Source: JBCCIM01 sp965263205 | GTDB taxonomy: Bacteria > Bacteroidota > Rhodothermia > Rhodothermales > JAHQVL01 | Length of the DNA: 64,000 nt | Direction: 5' to 3' | Assembly (NCBI GenBank): GCA_965263205.1 | Contig: CBDHHF010000009.1 | Coordinates: 1-64,000 of the forward strand | Shown: positions 1-10,226 of the stretch, piece by piece | How the letters are laid out: each line of letters begins with the position of its first letter | Position numbering within the stretch: the first letter of the stretch is position 1 | Made by a program: the position numbers and the translations under genes | Notes under the pieces: generated by a model | Told to the model about the DNA's origin: nothing | The model's input: only the letters and a program-made list of their open reading frames with translations | Database searches by the model: none

Positions 1-673
1 CCGAAACGACTGCGCCTGCCTTCAAACGAATAACGCGCTGGGTTTGCTGCGCGAGCTCGATGTCGTGGGTTACAACGACAAGCGTGGTGCCTGCTGTTTT
101 ATTCAAATTGAAGAGGAGTGTCTCAATCGTTTCACCTGTCTCAGCATCCAGATTACCCGTCGGCTCATCCGCAAACAAAATGCGAGGCTCGTTGATAAAT
201 GCGCGTGCAAGTCCAATACGCTGCTGCTCCCCTCCGGACAGCTGTGCCGGGTAATGCGACGCACGATCAGCAAGTCCTACGCTTTCGAGCAACGCCATGG
301 CACGGGGGCGTACACCCGAATCGCCGCGAAGCTCTGCCGGCACCATGATATTTTCGATGGCCGTCAGCGTTGGAATTAGCTGAAAAGACTGAAAGACGAA
401 CCCTACGTACTTGTTGCGTACATCTGCACGCTCATCTTCAGAGAGTGCCTGCAGGTCGATGCCACACAGCCGTACCCGGCCCGCACTTGGTGCATCAAGG
501 CCGGCACAGAGACCCAACAAGGTCGTCTTACCGCTCCCGGAAGGCCCGACAATCGCACAGGTCTCTCCTTCGTTTAGTGTTAAAGAGACGTCAGACAGCA
601 CGGTAAGCTGGGACGTCCCGCTCGGGTAGGTTTTGGTTAGTTTCTCAACTTCTAGAATCGAGGAGGTCGACAT
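1..673 (-). CDS. ABC transporter ATP-binding protein, LolD/YbbA type (partial, C-terminus off the window)
   Basis: This is an ATPase subunit of an ABC transporter of the MacB/LolD/YbbA class, which energises export or lipoprotein-release permeases at the inner membrane. About 224 residues are visible, starting at ATG 673. In order I read Walker A GPSGSGKT, a Q-loop in FQSFQL, the signature LSGGEQQ, Walker B ILFADEPT with the GNLD that typifies this subclass, and the H-loop VVTHD. The gene runs off the left edge, so only the last residues and the expected downstream permease are missing. It is divergent from a TesA-like esterase, the same arrangement as ybbA/tesA in Escherichia coli, which makes YbbA the best parallel. 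Confidence in the family is high; the exact substrate cannot be told. Confidence 0.93.
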   Translation of the reverse strand, partial: MSTSSILEVEKLTKTYPSGTSQLTVLSDVSLTLNEGETCAIVGPSGSGKTTLLGLCAGLDAPSAGRVRLCGIDLQALSEDERADVRNKYVGFVFQSFQLIPTLTAIENIMVPAELRGDSGVRPRAMALLESVGLADRASHYPAQLSGGEQQRIGLARAFINEPRILFADEPTGNLDAETGETIETLLFNLNKTAGTTLVVVTHDIELAQQTQRVIRLKAGAVVS

Positions 674-821
674 AAGTATCGGATTATTGAAACGGGCACA
701 GGTGGAAACCGGGGAGCATACATTTCAACAGAAACGTATCCACAGAGAAATAGCCGTTTAAGAAACTTGGGCTATAGTATTCAGGTTCTGAAAGCGCAAC
801 CTTGCATTGAGATCCCGTGCC
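674..821. promoter_or_regulatory. Divergent intergenic region between the ABC ATPase and tesA
   Basis: This 148 bp gap separates two divergent genes and must contain both promoters. I see no confident -35/-10 pair or operator palindrome. Promoter content is inferred from gene orientation only. Confidence 0.4.
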
Positions 822-1562
822 ATGTATAAATCTGTTCGAATTTTATCTTTTGGGCTGCTGCTGGCCCTCCTTTTGCCAGCCTGCCAATCATCGGAAACTC
901 CTACGGGAGACGCTTCCCAAACACCTTCACCAGAGCATGCAACAGCCAGCACCAATGGTGCTTCTGAAAACGATACACCTGACGCTACTGATACAACCAA
1001 AAATATCTTGATATTTGGAGACAGTATCACGGCCGGCTACGGCCTGGCACCCGAACAGGCATTCCCTGCGCTACTGCAGGAGAAAGTTGACGAGAAGGGC
1101 TGGGATTTCAACGTGATCAATGGTGGGCTCTCAGGTGATACATCAGCGGGTGGACTGCGCCGTATCAAATGGATGCTCCGCACCCCGGTAGACGTGTTTG
1201 TGCTCGAACTCGGCGGCAACGACGGCCTCCGGGGCACACCACCAGAAGCCACACGCCAAAATCTACAAGCGATTATCGATGAGGTCAAAGCATCAAACAA
1301 CGATGCAACCATTATTTTGGCCGGCATGCAGATTCCGCCAAATCTCGGCCAGGACTACACCGAAGCGTTTAAAGATGTCTTCCCCGATCTGGCAAAAGCA
1401 AACGACGCCACGCTCATTCCCTTCTTACTGGATCGGGTGGGCGGCATACCTGAACTCAATCTACCTGACGGTATTCACCCCACGGCTGAAGGCCATGTGT
1501 TGGTTGCTGAAAATGTGTGGACTATCCTCGAGCCGCTGCTGGCACAAATGGTAAGCGGCTGA
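822..1562 (+). CDS. tesA: TesA-like GDSL arylesterase/lysophospholipase lipoprotein
   Basis: SGNH/GDSL hydrolase of the TesA family, which hydrolyses acyl esters and thioesters in the periplasm. The 246-residue protein starts at ATG 822; a TTG 15 bases upstream is in frame but would spoil the signal peptide. The N-terminus is a lipoprotein signal with lipobox LLPAC near residue 21, followed by a Ser/Thr/Pro-rich linker of about 45 residues. The catalytic blocks are FGDSITAGYG (nucleophile Ser), GGNDGLRG (oxyanion Gly/Asn) and DGIHPTAEGH (Asp and His of the triad). The divergent partner is a YbbA-like ATPase. The membrane-anchored form with linker differs from soluble periplasmic E. coli TesA. 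Function at family level is well supported; the physiological substrate is not known. Confidence 0.9.
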   Translation: MYKSVRILSFGLLLALLLPACQSSETPTGDASQTPSPEHATASTNGASENDTPDATDTTKNILIFGDSITAGYGLAPEQAFPALLQEKVDEKGWDFNVINGGLSGDTSAGGLRRIKWMLRTPVDVFVLELGGNDGLRGTPPEATRQNLQAIIDEVKASNNDATIILAGMQIPPNLGQDYTEAFKDVFPDLAKANDATLIPFLLDRVGGIPELNLPDGIHPTAEGHVLVAENVWTILEPLLAQMVSG

Positions 1563-2031
1563 GACTGTATTTGAGGTTTCTTGGCTTCAAACCGTTTTTT
1601 TGGCGATATTGCTAGCATACGAACGCGTCAGGTATTCGCACAATAACCGTTTATAGACCTGATCCAGTACGTACAAACGAGGTTTTTTCGTTTTTATCGG
1701 TGGAAACGAATGAATTGATCATCGTTTGTGGCCCTTCAATTAAGCAATGTCGCAATTAAGCAAGGCATACCGCTTCAAGTGGTATAGCTATGCAGATTAA
1801 TTCTTGCCTGAATGACCGCAGCTAACCCTGGAAAAAGAGCCGCCTGGACAAACCGTAGAGCGTCTTGCTCGTCACGACATACCTATCGTTGGTCGAGGCT
1901 GCTTTCCAATGCACCCATTAGCTGTCGGACAGCCTTTATTGCAAACCGATTGCAGGATGTCGCAAATTATTCGCCTGTCAAACCATCGTAATTCCCCCGG
2001 CTTTACGCGTACCGCGCGTTGTGAATAGTAT
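1563..2031. other. 469 bp noncoding gap
   Basis: There is no convincing gene here. A 10-base direct repeat AATTAAGCAA occurs twice around 1738-1768, and a short imperfect dyad (ATACCGCTT...AAGTGGTAT) lies near 1769-1787. No clear terminator follows tesA. The region presumably carries the promoter of the DUF2339 gene, but I cannot point to it. Confidence 0.4.
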
Positions 2032-3919
2032 ATGTCTGACAACAAGGACCAATCACTGGAAGATCGTCTCGAGCATCTGGAGCAGCTCGTAGAAAAGCTT
2101 CAATACACGATCGAGCGTATGCAAGATCGGATCGGGTCCACTACACCTTCCCGACCGCCGCTGCAACGCAGCAACCGGCTTATCCAGCCTACAACACAAT
2201 CACCAAAGCCGCGCACATCTGCTGCACCGGGGCGTCGGAACGTACCGCAACCACAACAATCAACAGATGAAGGGGGCCGCAAAACAACAAGTGCCGCAAG
2301 CCGGCCCATGTATGCCCTGAATGGCGAAGCGTGGTTGAACCGGATCGGCGTCTTCCTGTTGTTCATCTCGGTCGCCTTTGCGCTAAAATACACCTTCGAC
2401 CAGCAGTGGTTTACTCCTGTTTTGCGCGTCATGGCCGGCAGTTTTGTAGGCCTGCTCTTGCTTGCGCTGGGATTGCACTTCCACAACACACGTCAGCGAT
2501 TTGGACAGGTCTTGGTTGGGGGTGGCATTGCAACGTTTTACCTCACGGCCTTTGCAGCCTATGAGTTGTATCACCTCGTGCCGTCATGGATTGCTTTTGC
2601 CGGCATGCTGCTGATTACCATCCTGTCGTTTCCATTGGCTGCCAGGCGGGATGACTCCATTTTGGCCATATTGGCGACCCTTGGTGGCCTTGCGACGCCC
2701 TTTATTTTGCAATCAAGCGGCGATTACCTGTTTGTTCTCGTCTCGTATACCTCACTCATCCTCGTTGCTGCCGGCGCCATGTATTGGTTCAGGGGCTGGC
2801 GCAGCCTGCTGTTTGTGTCATTTTTTGGGGCCTGGCTCATCATCCTCTTCTGTTTTTTCAGTTTTGGATTTGGCTTTCAATCTGTTGCCACAGAACGCTG
2901 GACATTGCAGGCGGCCATTATCCTCGCCTGGGTTCTTTTTTGGATGATGCCTGTCGTGCGCGGCATGCTGCGCGCATACAACCCGGCTAAATGGCCGGCG
3001 CCACCACCCGTAAAAACGGTGGGGTATTTCTTCAACCACCCTGCCCTCCCATTGTCCGTTTCAACCCCGTTGTTGACAATGGGCATGTCGATGCTAATCT
3101 GGGACCTTTCAGATAGTCTCTGGGGCTGGATTGCGTTGCTTGCCAGTTCGATCTACGGTTTTCTTTACCTGTACATCCGCGGTAAAGAGCGGAAAGACCT
3201 CAACCACCTCGCCCAGATGCAGGGGCTTACGTCATCTATCTTTCTAACCTTAGGCCTTTTCCTGCTCTACAACGGACACGCTTTGCTTGTAGCACTGCTT
3301 GCCCAGGCAGTGCTGATCCGCATGGTAGCGCAGTCTATGAAGGACAAAACTGTTCTCCGTCGCCTCACACGCTTTATTTGGCTTCCTGTGTTTCTGGGTA
3401 CTGCAACGGCTCACAACAATTCCAACAACCGGGACGCCGTACCTGAATGCGCCTGGACTCAGCGAACTCATTGTCATTGCGCTCGGCGCCAGCATGACGT
3501 TTATGCAGAAGCGCAAATGGTTGGAGATCAGTTATGCGACCATCGCGCATTTACTTTTCCTGTTCTGGCTGTACAGAGAACCCAGCATCCTGTCCAATGG
3601 CGCTGCGCTGGTTACCGTTTCGTGGGGTATTTATGGCGTGGTCCTTTTCCTGCTTGCCATGCGCCAAAACAGTAAGTGGCTGCGCCTTGCTGCGTTTAGT
3701 ACGCTCGCGCTTGTTGTGCTGAAGCTCTTCCTGGTCGATTTGGACGAAGTGGAGCCGCTGCTCCGCATCCTGCTGTTCCTCGGCTTTGGCATTGTGTTTA
3801 TGATGCTGAGTTACATCCTGCCGAGTGTGTTTAGGAAGCAGGCATCTTCTAAAGCCGGCGCAACCCCCAAGAAGGCTGCCCCTGAGACGGAGAAAGAGCC
3901 GTCGATGCAAAAAGGTTAA
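2032..3919 (+). CDS. DUF2339 multi-spanning membrane protein (one apparent frameshift)
   Basis: Predicted inner-membrane protein of the DUF2339 type, about 628 residues, biochemical function unknown. It begins with a short coiled-coil (residues 5-35, LEDRLEHLEQLVEKLQ), then a Pro/Ser/Thr-rich linker, then a long series of hydrophobic helices containing the typical LNRIGVFLLFISVAFALKY start and LATLGGLATPFIL. The reading frame changes by one base around 3370-3400: frame 1 loses sense after the LTRF segment, while the +1 frame gives a continuous hydrophobic run and the C-terminal half up to 3919, ending in a basic, Ala/Pro-rich tail. The shift sits beside a TTT run, so I read one gene with a likely sequencing indel. 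It stands alone on the plus strand. Confidence 0.8.
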
Positions 3920-3947
3920 GGGTTACAGACACACTGTTGCCTTTCAC

Positions 3948-4105
3948 GTCATCTGGGAGCGCGTTGCGCTTGATTGGTTACCTCAGACACCTCGGTCGTA
4001 GTGCTTAACCAGATTCTTCGCCAGGCTCGGGATGACATGTGCGAGAGATGATGCTGTTCATGGAGAGATCCTTCGCGTTGTTCAGGATGACCTGTGCGAG
4101 GGATG
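3948..4105. repeat. REP-like inverted and direct repeats
   Basis: GTCATCTGGGAGC (3948-3960) is nearly the inverse of GCTCGGGATGAC (4025-4036), forming the ends of a roughly 90 bp imperfect palindrome. A second unit follows, with GGATGACnTGTGCGAGnGATG at 4030-4050 and again at 4085-4105, a 21 bp direct repeat with two mismatches and a 55 bp period. The segments CTTCGC..CGGGATGAC and CCTTCGCG..CAGGATGAC look like dispersed palindromic elements of the REP/MITE kind. The element lies between two convergent genes. Confidence 0.6.
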
Positions 4106-4121
4106 GCGCCATGCTGGACAC

Positions 4122-4149
4122 ATTCGACAATCGGCATTCGACAATCGGC
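4122..4149. repeat. 7-nt periodic array, class B (ATTCGAC/AATCGGC)
   Basis: Four exact heptads in tandem: ATTCGAC, AATCGGC, ATTCGAC, AATCGGC. A related array occurs at 43685-43719. It ends a few bases from the stop codon of the DUF1835 gene on the opposite strand. Confidence 0.75.
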
Positions 4150-4155
4150 ACTTAC

Positions 4156-5134
4156 TTATCCGACAAACCTGAACTCTTCCGGATGCCAGAACCAGGTCTG
4201 TGCTACGGAGAGGTGTGTGCCGCCGATCCAGCGGTCGATGGGGATGTAGTTCATGCGTTGCATTTCGCCGACCAGTACGTCGCGGCCAGCCGGCGTGAGC
4301 TGGAAGGACAGCTTCAGGATATGTGGATACGAAGGACGTTCTCCGGGTGGCCAGCTTACTCCATTTGACACAACCTGTGCCAGAGGTTGCCTGCCTTCAC
4401 ACAGCGTGCCCAAACACAGCATAAACGACCAATCACCCATAAACATAGCTTCCTCCGCTTCCTGGTTTTTTTGAAACAGGATGCCGGCATTTTTCGGGCC
4501 TTCTGCAAGCAGCGAAAGGATCTGATGTTCGGTCCGTGACAGGCCGGTATCAACGTTCGGGAAAGCTTCTGCCAACCGCAGCATCGCTGCGTGCATGTGC
4601 GGTAAAAGCGGCGTCTCATACCGCAACATTTCGCCCAGCTTTTGGGGCGATTCTGATGTAAATGCTTCCCAGTACTTCGTGGCAGCATCAATGCCAGCTT
4701 CGTCAACAGGTATTCGCGATTCATACGCCTTGCGTAAATCCTCAGGCGTACAGTACCCGATGTACGTTGGCGGCTCGGCCATGGTGATCCGCCCAGTGTA
4801 TGAAACTTCGTGACCCAGTAAATAGAGTATTTGCAGCAATTGCAGTTGATCGTACAGGTCGTGCTCGAAAAACAGCACCAATTCGTCAAACGAGCGACAG
4901 CCTAACAGTTGCTCATTTCGTTTAACAAACGACGCATGAATGCCCTCAAACGACTGATCACCAACTGACGCGAGAAAGCGGGGCGCGCAATTCAGACAAG
5001 ACAGCGAGTTCATACCCACCCGGCACCGGTCCGTCGTGTAACATATCGTCCCACGAAAAAATCTCTTCTTCAATGCCGGCAGCGCGAATACTATCTACAC
5101 CACTTTTACCATTCGTCACGATGAGCGTAGCCAT
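4156..5134 (-). CDS. DUF1835 domain protein (one apparent frameshift)
   Basis: Protein of unknown function with an N-terminal DUF1835 domain, about 325 residues once the frame is repaired. The true start is ATG 5134 (MATLIVTNGKSGVDSIR), followed by the family hallmark DMLHDGPVP. The frame breaks at a G4 run (4980-4983 on the plus strand); reading three Gs joins ELRA to RFLASVGD without a gap. The rest includes a helical region rich in Leu and Asp (residues 75-110) and a winged-helix-like C-terminus. The homopolymer position argues for a sequencing error rather than a pseudogene. It is the last gene of the minus-strand run that includes trpF and the pnt genes. Confidence 0.72.
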
Positions 5135-5157
5135 ACTTCACCTGTTATGATTTGATT

Positions 5158-5821
5158 TTACGGGATGGCCGAAAAAAAGGCCTCCAGTATTTCTTTATCT
5201 AACGCACCGTTTGAACGGACCCCACTACATATATCAAGCCCAAAAGGCCGCACATAGTCGACGGCTTCCGCCACGTTGGCAGGTTTGAGTCCGCCTGCCA
5301 GGAATACCGGGCACTGTCGAACGCCGTACAATCTCCCTGCTGACTTCCCAATTGTGCGTCCGCCCTGTGCCGCCGAGCTCTTTCACGGAAAGATTGGGAT
5401 TTCCGGAATCGAGCAGCAAGGCATCAACATGATCAGTATACGAAACGGCCTGTGTCACCGCATTGTCATCTACTACATGAACTACTTGTACAATTTTGAT
5501 GCCCGGCAATAATTTGCGCAGTGCTGCTTGCTCTTCTGGTACAACATGATCCACTAATTGCAGCACACTCGTTGCACAACGTTTTTGTTGCTCAATAATC
5601 GGTGCTGCCTCAACTTCGCTGGTAAGCAGGAACGTGGCCACGGGTGGTGCAATTGCATCTGAAATTGCACGTATTTCTGCCTCTTCAATCACCCCGGGCC
5701 CGCTCGGCATGGCCGATACCAGGCCCAACGCATCGGCGCCGGCTGCGATGGCCAAATGCGCTTCAGCCAGGCTCGAAATACAACAAATTTTGACGCGTAC
5801 CCGACTGGATATGTAGCGCAT
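5158..5821 (-). CDS. trpF: Phosphoribosylanthranilate isomerase TrpF (one apparent frameshift)
   Basis: N-(5'-phosphoribosyl)anthranilate isomerase, the Amadori rearrangement step of tryptophan synthesis; a TIM barrel of about 220 residues. Near the N-terminus RVKICCISS carries the expected VKICG-like strand with the catalytic Cys. The second half has LLLDSG (catalytic Asp) and GGTGRTHNW. The frame breaks near 5312-5316 in a CCGGG context; removing one base gives VPVFLAGGLKPANVAEAV and then FGLDICSGVRS, the classic phosphate-binding C-terminus, with stop at 5158. The gene is outside any trp operon, 18 bases downstream of pntB. One substitution to note: the motif after VKIC reads CISS rather than the usual GITS/GLTR. 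Confidence 0.85.
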
Positions 5822-5839
5822 GACCTGAATTACGATGAC

Positions 5840-7287
5840 TTATTCGAGTTCTTTGACTTCGTTGGCAAGTGCTGTAATAGAGTCTTTTGCATCACCAAAA
5901 AGCATACGCGTGTTGTCGTGGAAGAATAGTTCGTTCTGCACGCCAGAATAGCCGGGACGCATACTCCGCTTCAGGACCACTACATTGCGCGAGTTATCGA
6001 CGTTTAGAATCGGCATGCCGTAAATCGGGCTGGACTTGTCGTGACGGGCAGCCGGATTTACTACGTCGTTTGCACCGATGATCAGTGATACATCCGTCGT
6101 ATCAAAATCACCGTTAATGTCATCCATTTCATACAGATGATCATACGGCACGTTGGCTTCAGCCAGCAGTACGTTCATGTGCCCCGGCATACGGCCTGCA
6201 ACCGGGTGAATTGCGTATTTTACACGGACGCCTTTGGCCTGTAATAAATCAGCGAGCTCACGCACCTGGTGCTGGGCCTGCGCAACGGCCATACCATATC
6301 CTGGCACGACAACAACCTGCTCTGCATAGGTCATCATAATTGCGACGTCTTCAGCAGATGTTTCGGTGATCGACTTCCCGTCCATGGAGGTGCCGCCCTC
6401 AACCGCGCCGGCCTCATCGCCACCAAAGCCGCCGATCAACACGTTCAGCAGCGAACGGTTCATGGCATCGCACATGATTTTGGTAAGGATCAGACCCGAA
6501 GCACCTACCAGCGCCCCACTCACAATCAAAGCTGTATTATCGAGCACAAACCCGGTAGCAGCAGCTGCGAGTCCGGAGTACGAGTTCAGCAGCGCGACCA
6601 CAACGGGCATGTCTGCTCCGCCAATAGGAATCACCAACAAAATGCCCAACAGAAAAGCAACCGATACCAGGGCAATGGCGCACCAGAGTACAGGTTGTGT
6701 TTCAGCAGGAAAAGCGCCGGCATTCATTGACACAACTACAAAACATCCAATGGCTGCTGCTGCCAACAAAATCGTCAAAAAGCGCATACCCGGGAAAGAA
6801 ATGGGATTCCCGCTTATTTTGCCACTTAGCTTTCCTACAGCGACAAAGCTCCCCGAGAACGTAACTGTACCAATGAGGATACTGAGGAGAATAGTAATAC
6901 CGATGGGCACATCAAACGGCACAGATGCAAGCGTGGAGGCTGTGTTTTCAGAAAGGGTAAGGTACCGCGCGAGTTCGGCGCTGGCCACAAAGGTAGAGGC
7001 GATACCGCCCATCCATTGAGTATACCTACCATTTCAGGCATCGACGTCATTTCAACGCGACGGGCCATGATTGCGCCAAGTCCACCGCCAATTACAATCC
7101 CGAGCAGCATTTCAACCGGCGTCAGGATTTTTGCCACAAACAGTGTAGCAACAACAGCTATCAGCATGGCGATGGAAGACAACCTGTTGCCCTGCCGGGC
7201 GGTCGCCGGCGACTGCAGCCGTTTCATACCAACGATGAATAGCGAGGCTGCAACCAGATAGGCCAGATCAATGAGGGTAGCAATCAT
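5840..7287 (-). CDS. pntB: NAD(P) transhydrogenase subunit beta PntB (one apparent frameshift)
   Basis: Beta subunit of proton-translocating transhydrogenase, which couples hydride transfer from NADH to NADP+ with proton movement across the inner membrane. About 482 residues, starting at ATG 7287. The N-terminal half is a series of membrane helices, including GIVIGGGLGAIMARRVEMTSMPEMVGILNG split between frames; the C-terminal NADP-binding domain III has VVPGYGMAVAQAQ, HPVAGRMPGHMNVLLAEA and IGANDVVNPAA. The frame is lost near 7013, where AATGGATGGGC lacks one base; restoring it yields NGMGGIAST, as in the family. Gene order pntAA-pntAB-pntB is intact, so this is a complete transhydrogenase. 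Confidence 0.92.
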
Positions 7288-7354
7288 AATTCAGGTACTC
7301 TAAATATCTCTTGTAGCGCAGGACGGGTCCAGGCACCGTAATGCCCCAACGGGT

Positions 7355-7643
7355 TCAGGAAGATTTTTCGGTGGTCTTCTTCTTGAACATCTGGAGCATG
7401 CGATCAGTAACCAAAAATCCCCCCACCACGTTGATGGCAGCCACAATTAAAGCAGCAAAACCAAGCCATTTTGCCCAGTCTCCCCCTACCATCGCAGCAG
7501 CCATCAGGGCGCCAACAATCGTAATCCCACTGATAGCATTGGTCCCCCGACATGAGCGGTGTATGCAATGTCTGTGGTACTTTACTGATAACCTCAAAAC
7601 CAATAAATGAGGCCAAAACAAATACAATCAGATTCTCCAGCAT
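7355..7643 (-). CDS. pntAB: NAD(P) transhydrogenase subunit alpha part 2 PntAB (one apparent frameshift)
   Basis: Small membrane subunit (domain II of PntA) of the three-subunit transhydrogenase, about 95 residues with three to four helices. It starts MLENLIVFVLASFIGFEVI at 7643 and continues KVPQTLHTPLMSG. The frame breaks in a C5 run (7544-7548, plus strand); with four bases the next residues read TNAISGITIVGALMAAA, the conserved family sequence, then a last helix and a Lys-rich tail KKKTTEKSS. It lies between pntAA and pntB with short gaps, as expected for one operon. Confidence 0.9.
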
Positions 7644-7690
7644 AACTTTATCTAACGACAGGTAAGTTATTGCAAAACAATATTTAAAGA

Positions 7691-8823
7691 CTACCCAGCT
7701 AACAGGCCTTTAACACGCTCGTTGATGACTTCGCCATTGTGGGTGACGCACGATCCTTTGAAATCTCGTCTTCAAAGTTGTGTACAAAGCCATCTTCTCC
7801 ATAAAACTCCAATACCATTGCCATCAGTGTACGGGCATACATCTGGCTGGCGTGGACGGCCATTTCAGAAGGAAAATTGGTGGTACCAATGATGGTGACG
7901 CCCTGCTGCACAACGGTTTTGCCCGTTTCGGTATAGGCGCAATTCCCACCGTTCTGCGCAGCCATATCCACGATAACCGATCCGGGCTTCATCGCTTTTA
8001 CGGCGTCTTCTGAGATAAGCAAAGGTGCCGGCCGGCCTGGAATCAATGCCGTGGTCACCACAACGTCTGCTTTTCCAATATGCGGCACAAGCAGTTCTAC
8101 CTGGCGCTTCTGCTTTTCTTCAGCAAGGGCCTTGGCGTATCCACCGGAATCTTTGTCGTCTTGCGCTTCGAGTTCAAGCTCAACAAATGTGGCCCCAAGG
8201 CTCTGAATTTCCTCCCGCACCGCATCACGGATGTCGTACGCCGAAACGCGGGCACCTAATCTGCGCGCTGTTGCAATGGCTTGCAAGCCGGCGACACCGG
8301 CGCCCAACACAAGTGCATTGGCCGGCTTCACGGTACCTGCTGCGGTTGTCAACAGCGGGAAAAACTTGGGCAACACATTTGCAGCCTTCAAAACGGCCAG
8401 GTAACCGCCAACAGCGCTCATCGCCGACAGCGCATCCATTTTTTGCGCACGCGAAATACGGGGCACCAACTCCATACTCAACGCAGTGACCTGCTGCTTT
8501 GCAAGGGCGGCTGCAATCTCGGGGTTATCCAGCGGACTCAACATCCCAATGTATACCCCCTGCTGCCTGAAGAGGCCAATTTCTTCGCTGGTTGGTGGCT
8601 GCACTTTCAAGACGATATCAGCACCAAACGCGCCCTTACGATCAACAAGGGTTGCCCCCTGGGCTTCGAAAGCTGCATCTGCGTAAAATGCAGCGTCACC
8701 TGCGCCCTTTTCAACAAGTATGCCTAGCCCTTTTTTCTTCAGCCGGCTGACAACGTCCGGCACGAGGGCAACGCGGTTCTCCCCGGCGGTGGTTTCACGG
8801 GGTACGCCTACGGTTACTGCCAT
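7691..8823 (-). CDS. pntAA: NAD(P) transhydrogenase subunit alpha part 1 PntAA (apparent frameshift near the end)
   Basis: NAD(H)-binding peripheral domain I of the transhydrogenase, about 377 residues. The start MAVTVGVPRETTAGENRVAL is typical of the alanine dehydrogenase/PntA fold. The Rossmann motif is LGAGVAGLQAIATARRLGA, followed by the acidic SAYDIR and the mobile-loop segment DSGGYAKALAEE. The frame is lost near 7758 in an AAA run; restoring one base gives SKGSCVTHNGEVIN and a stop at 7691 rather than the truncated tail. The gene heads the pntAA-pntAB-pntB operon. All three subunits carry one indel each, so errors in the read data are more likely than three independent inactivations. 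Confidence 0.92.
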
Positions 8824-8959
8824 AGTGATACAGTCTATGCGCGAGAATCAATAGCGGGATATACCAGCGTACGCGCAACTGGTGGAGCCAACGCGTACAC
8901 TGGCATAATAGTAACCATCTGGTATAGTAAACAAGGATTCTTTTTAAAGAACCTACGTA

Positions 8960-10048
8960 TCAGCCGTTTTTGCGCTCAAACTCATCCATAAAGGCGATGA
9001 GCGCATCAACCGCTGTGAGCGGACAGGCATTGTAAATTGATGCCCTGATGCCACCAACAGAGCGATGTCCTTTTAATGCAGACAACCCTTCTTCTTCAGC
9101 AGCAGCCACAAACGCAGCTTCTAATTCCTCTGAAGGCAAGCGGAACGTGACATTCATGATCGACCGCGAATCTACCGCCGCTGTGCCCCGGTAAAAATCA
9201 CTGGCATCGATTCGCCCGTACAGCCGGCTTGCTTTTTCTTTATTAACCTGCTCAATCCCTTCAATTCCACCTTTGCCCTCCAACCAGCGCAGTACTTTTT
9301 CCACCATGTATACGGCAAATACGGGCGGCGTATTAAAGAGCTTTTCTGCGTGCGTGCCGTAATCCATGATGGTTGGCAATCCGCTTTTGCGCGATGCAAG
9401 AAACGCATCTTTCACCAGCACGACGGTCACCCCGGCCGGCCCGATGTTTTTCTGCGCGCCGGCGTAAATCAGTCCATACCGGTCCAGTGCAAGATTTCGG
9501 CTCAGGAAGTCACTCGATGCGTCGCATACCAGCGGCGCAGCAACGTCAGGCTCCTCGTGAAACTGGGTACCACAAACGGTATTGTTCGATGTGTAGTGCA
9601 CGTACGCAGCATTGGGATCGAGTTGCCAGGTATCTGCTGCTGGTATGTACGAGAAATTTTTGTCTTTGCTCGACGCGGCTTCGTTGACGCCACCGATCAT
9701 CTTTGCCTCTTTCACCGCTTTGACAGACCATGTGCCCGTGACAAGGTAATCCGCACTTTTGTCAGCCGGCAAAAAGTTTAATGGCACCTGGTAAAACTGT
9801 GTAGAAGCACCACCTGTCAGAAACAAAATATGCCATTCACGTCCCAACCCGAGCAATTTTCTAAGCCGCGTCCGGGCCGACTCCGCGATCTCCGTGTACG
9901 TTTTGGATCGGTGACTGATTTCCATCACGGACGACCCGATGCCTTCGTAAACCGGGATTTCGTTTTTCACTTCATTCAATACCGCCTCGGGCAACGTACC
10001 AGGGCCGGCAGAGAAATTAAATCGACGCAACGTTGGCGTTGTAGTCAT
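8960..10048 (-). CDS. serC: Phosphoserine aminotransferase
   Basis: PLP-dependent class V aminotransferase converting 3-phosphohydroxypyruvate and glutamate to phosphoserine in serine synthesis; also used for the homologous step in pyridoxal phosphate synthesis in some bacteria. The 362-residue protein starts at ATG 10048 (MTTTPTLRRFNFSAGPGTLP); the open frame extends 41 codons further but without family similarity. Diagnostic segments are FNFSAGPG, MEISHRSK, LFLTGGASTQF, CDASSDFLSR and the PLP-lysine motif YAGAQKNIGPAG; the C-terminus has GHRSVGGIRASIYNA. The gene is intact, unlike its neighbours on both sides. It lies downstream of a DUF1015 gene on the same strand. Confidence 0.96.
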   Translation of the reverse strand: MTTTPTLRRFNFSAGPGTLPEAVLNEVKNEIPVYEGIGSSVMEISHRSKTYTEIAESARTRLRKLLGLGREWHILFLTGGASTQFYQVPLNFLPADKSADYLVTGTWSVKAVKEAKMIGGVNEAASSKDKNFSYIPAADTWQLDPNAAYVHYTSNNTVCGTQFHEEPDVAAPLVCDASSDFLSRNLALDRYGLIYAGAQKNIGPAGVTVVLVKDAFLASRKSGLPTIMDYGTHAEKLFNTPPVFAVYMVEKVLRWLEGKGGIEGIEQVNKEKASRLYGRIDASDFYRGTAAVDSRSIMNVTFRLPSEELEAAFVAAAEEEGLSALKGHRSVGGIRASIYNACPLTAVDALIAFMDEFERKNG

Positions 10049-10226
10049 GATTAATTGTACGTGTCTATGTGTGATAAGCCGCCTTGCGCAGCACCCTGCG
10101 GGCCCGGCGCAGCAACGACTTTTTGTGACGGTAGAAAAACCTGCAACGATTCGCGCAGCTGGTAAGATCACCTCTGAAACTTACCTGACCAGCCGCACCG
10201 AATGCGCAAAAAGTAAACGGGAGAAA

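Noticed and set aside
4122..4149. Short regular repeats considered as a CRISPR array
   Set aside because: The unit is 7 bases without spacers and no cas genes are near.
5158..5821. trpF as a decayed pseudogene
   Set aside because: After removing one base the complete phosphate-binding C-terminus appears in frame, which decay would not preserve.
6366..7019. 217-codon plus-strand frame inside pntB
   Set aside because: Composition is Pro/Thr/Ile-rich as expected of the complement of membrane-helix codons; pntB is certain.
7355..8823. Programmed frameshifting in the pnt genes
   Set aside because: No slippery heptamer plus pseudoknot pattern, and similar breaks occur in many unrelated genes in both directions of shift, which fits sequencing error.
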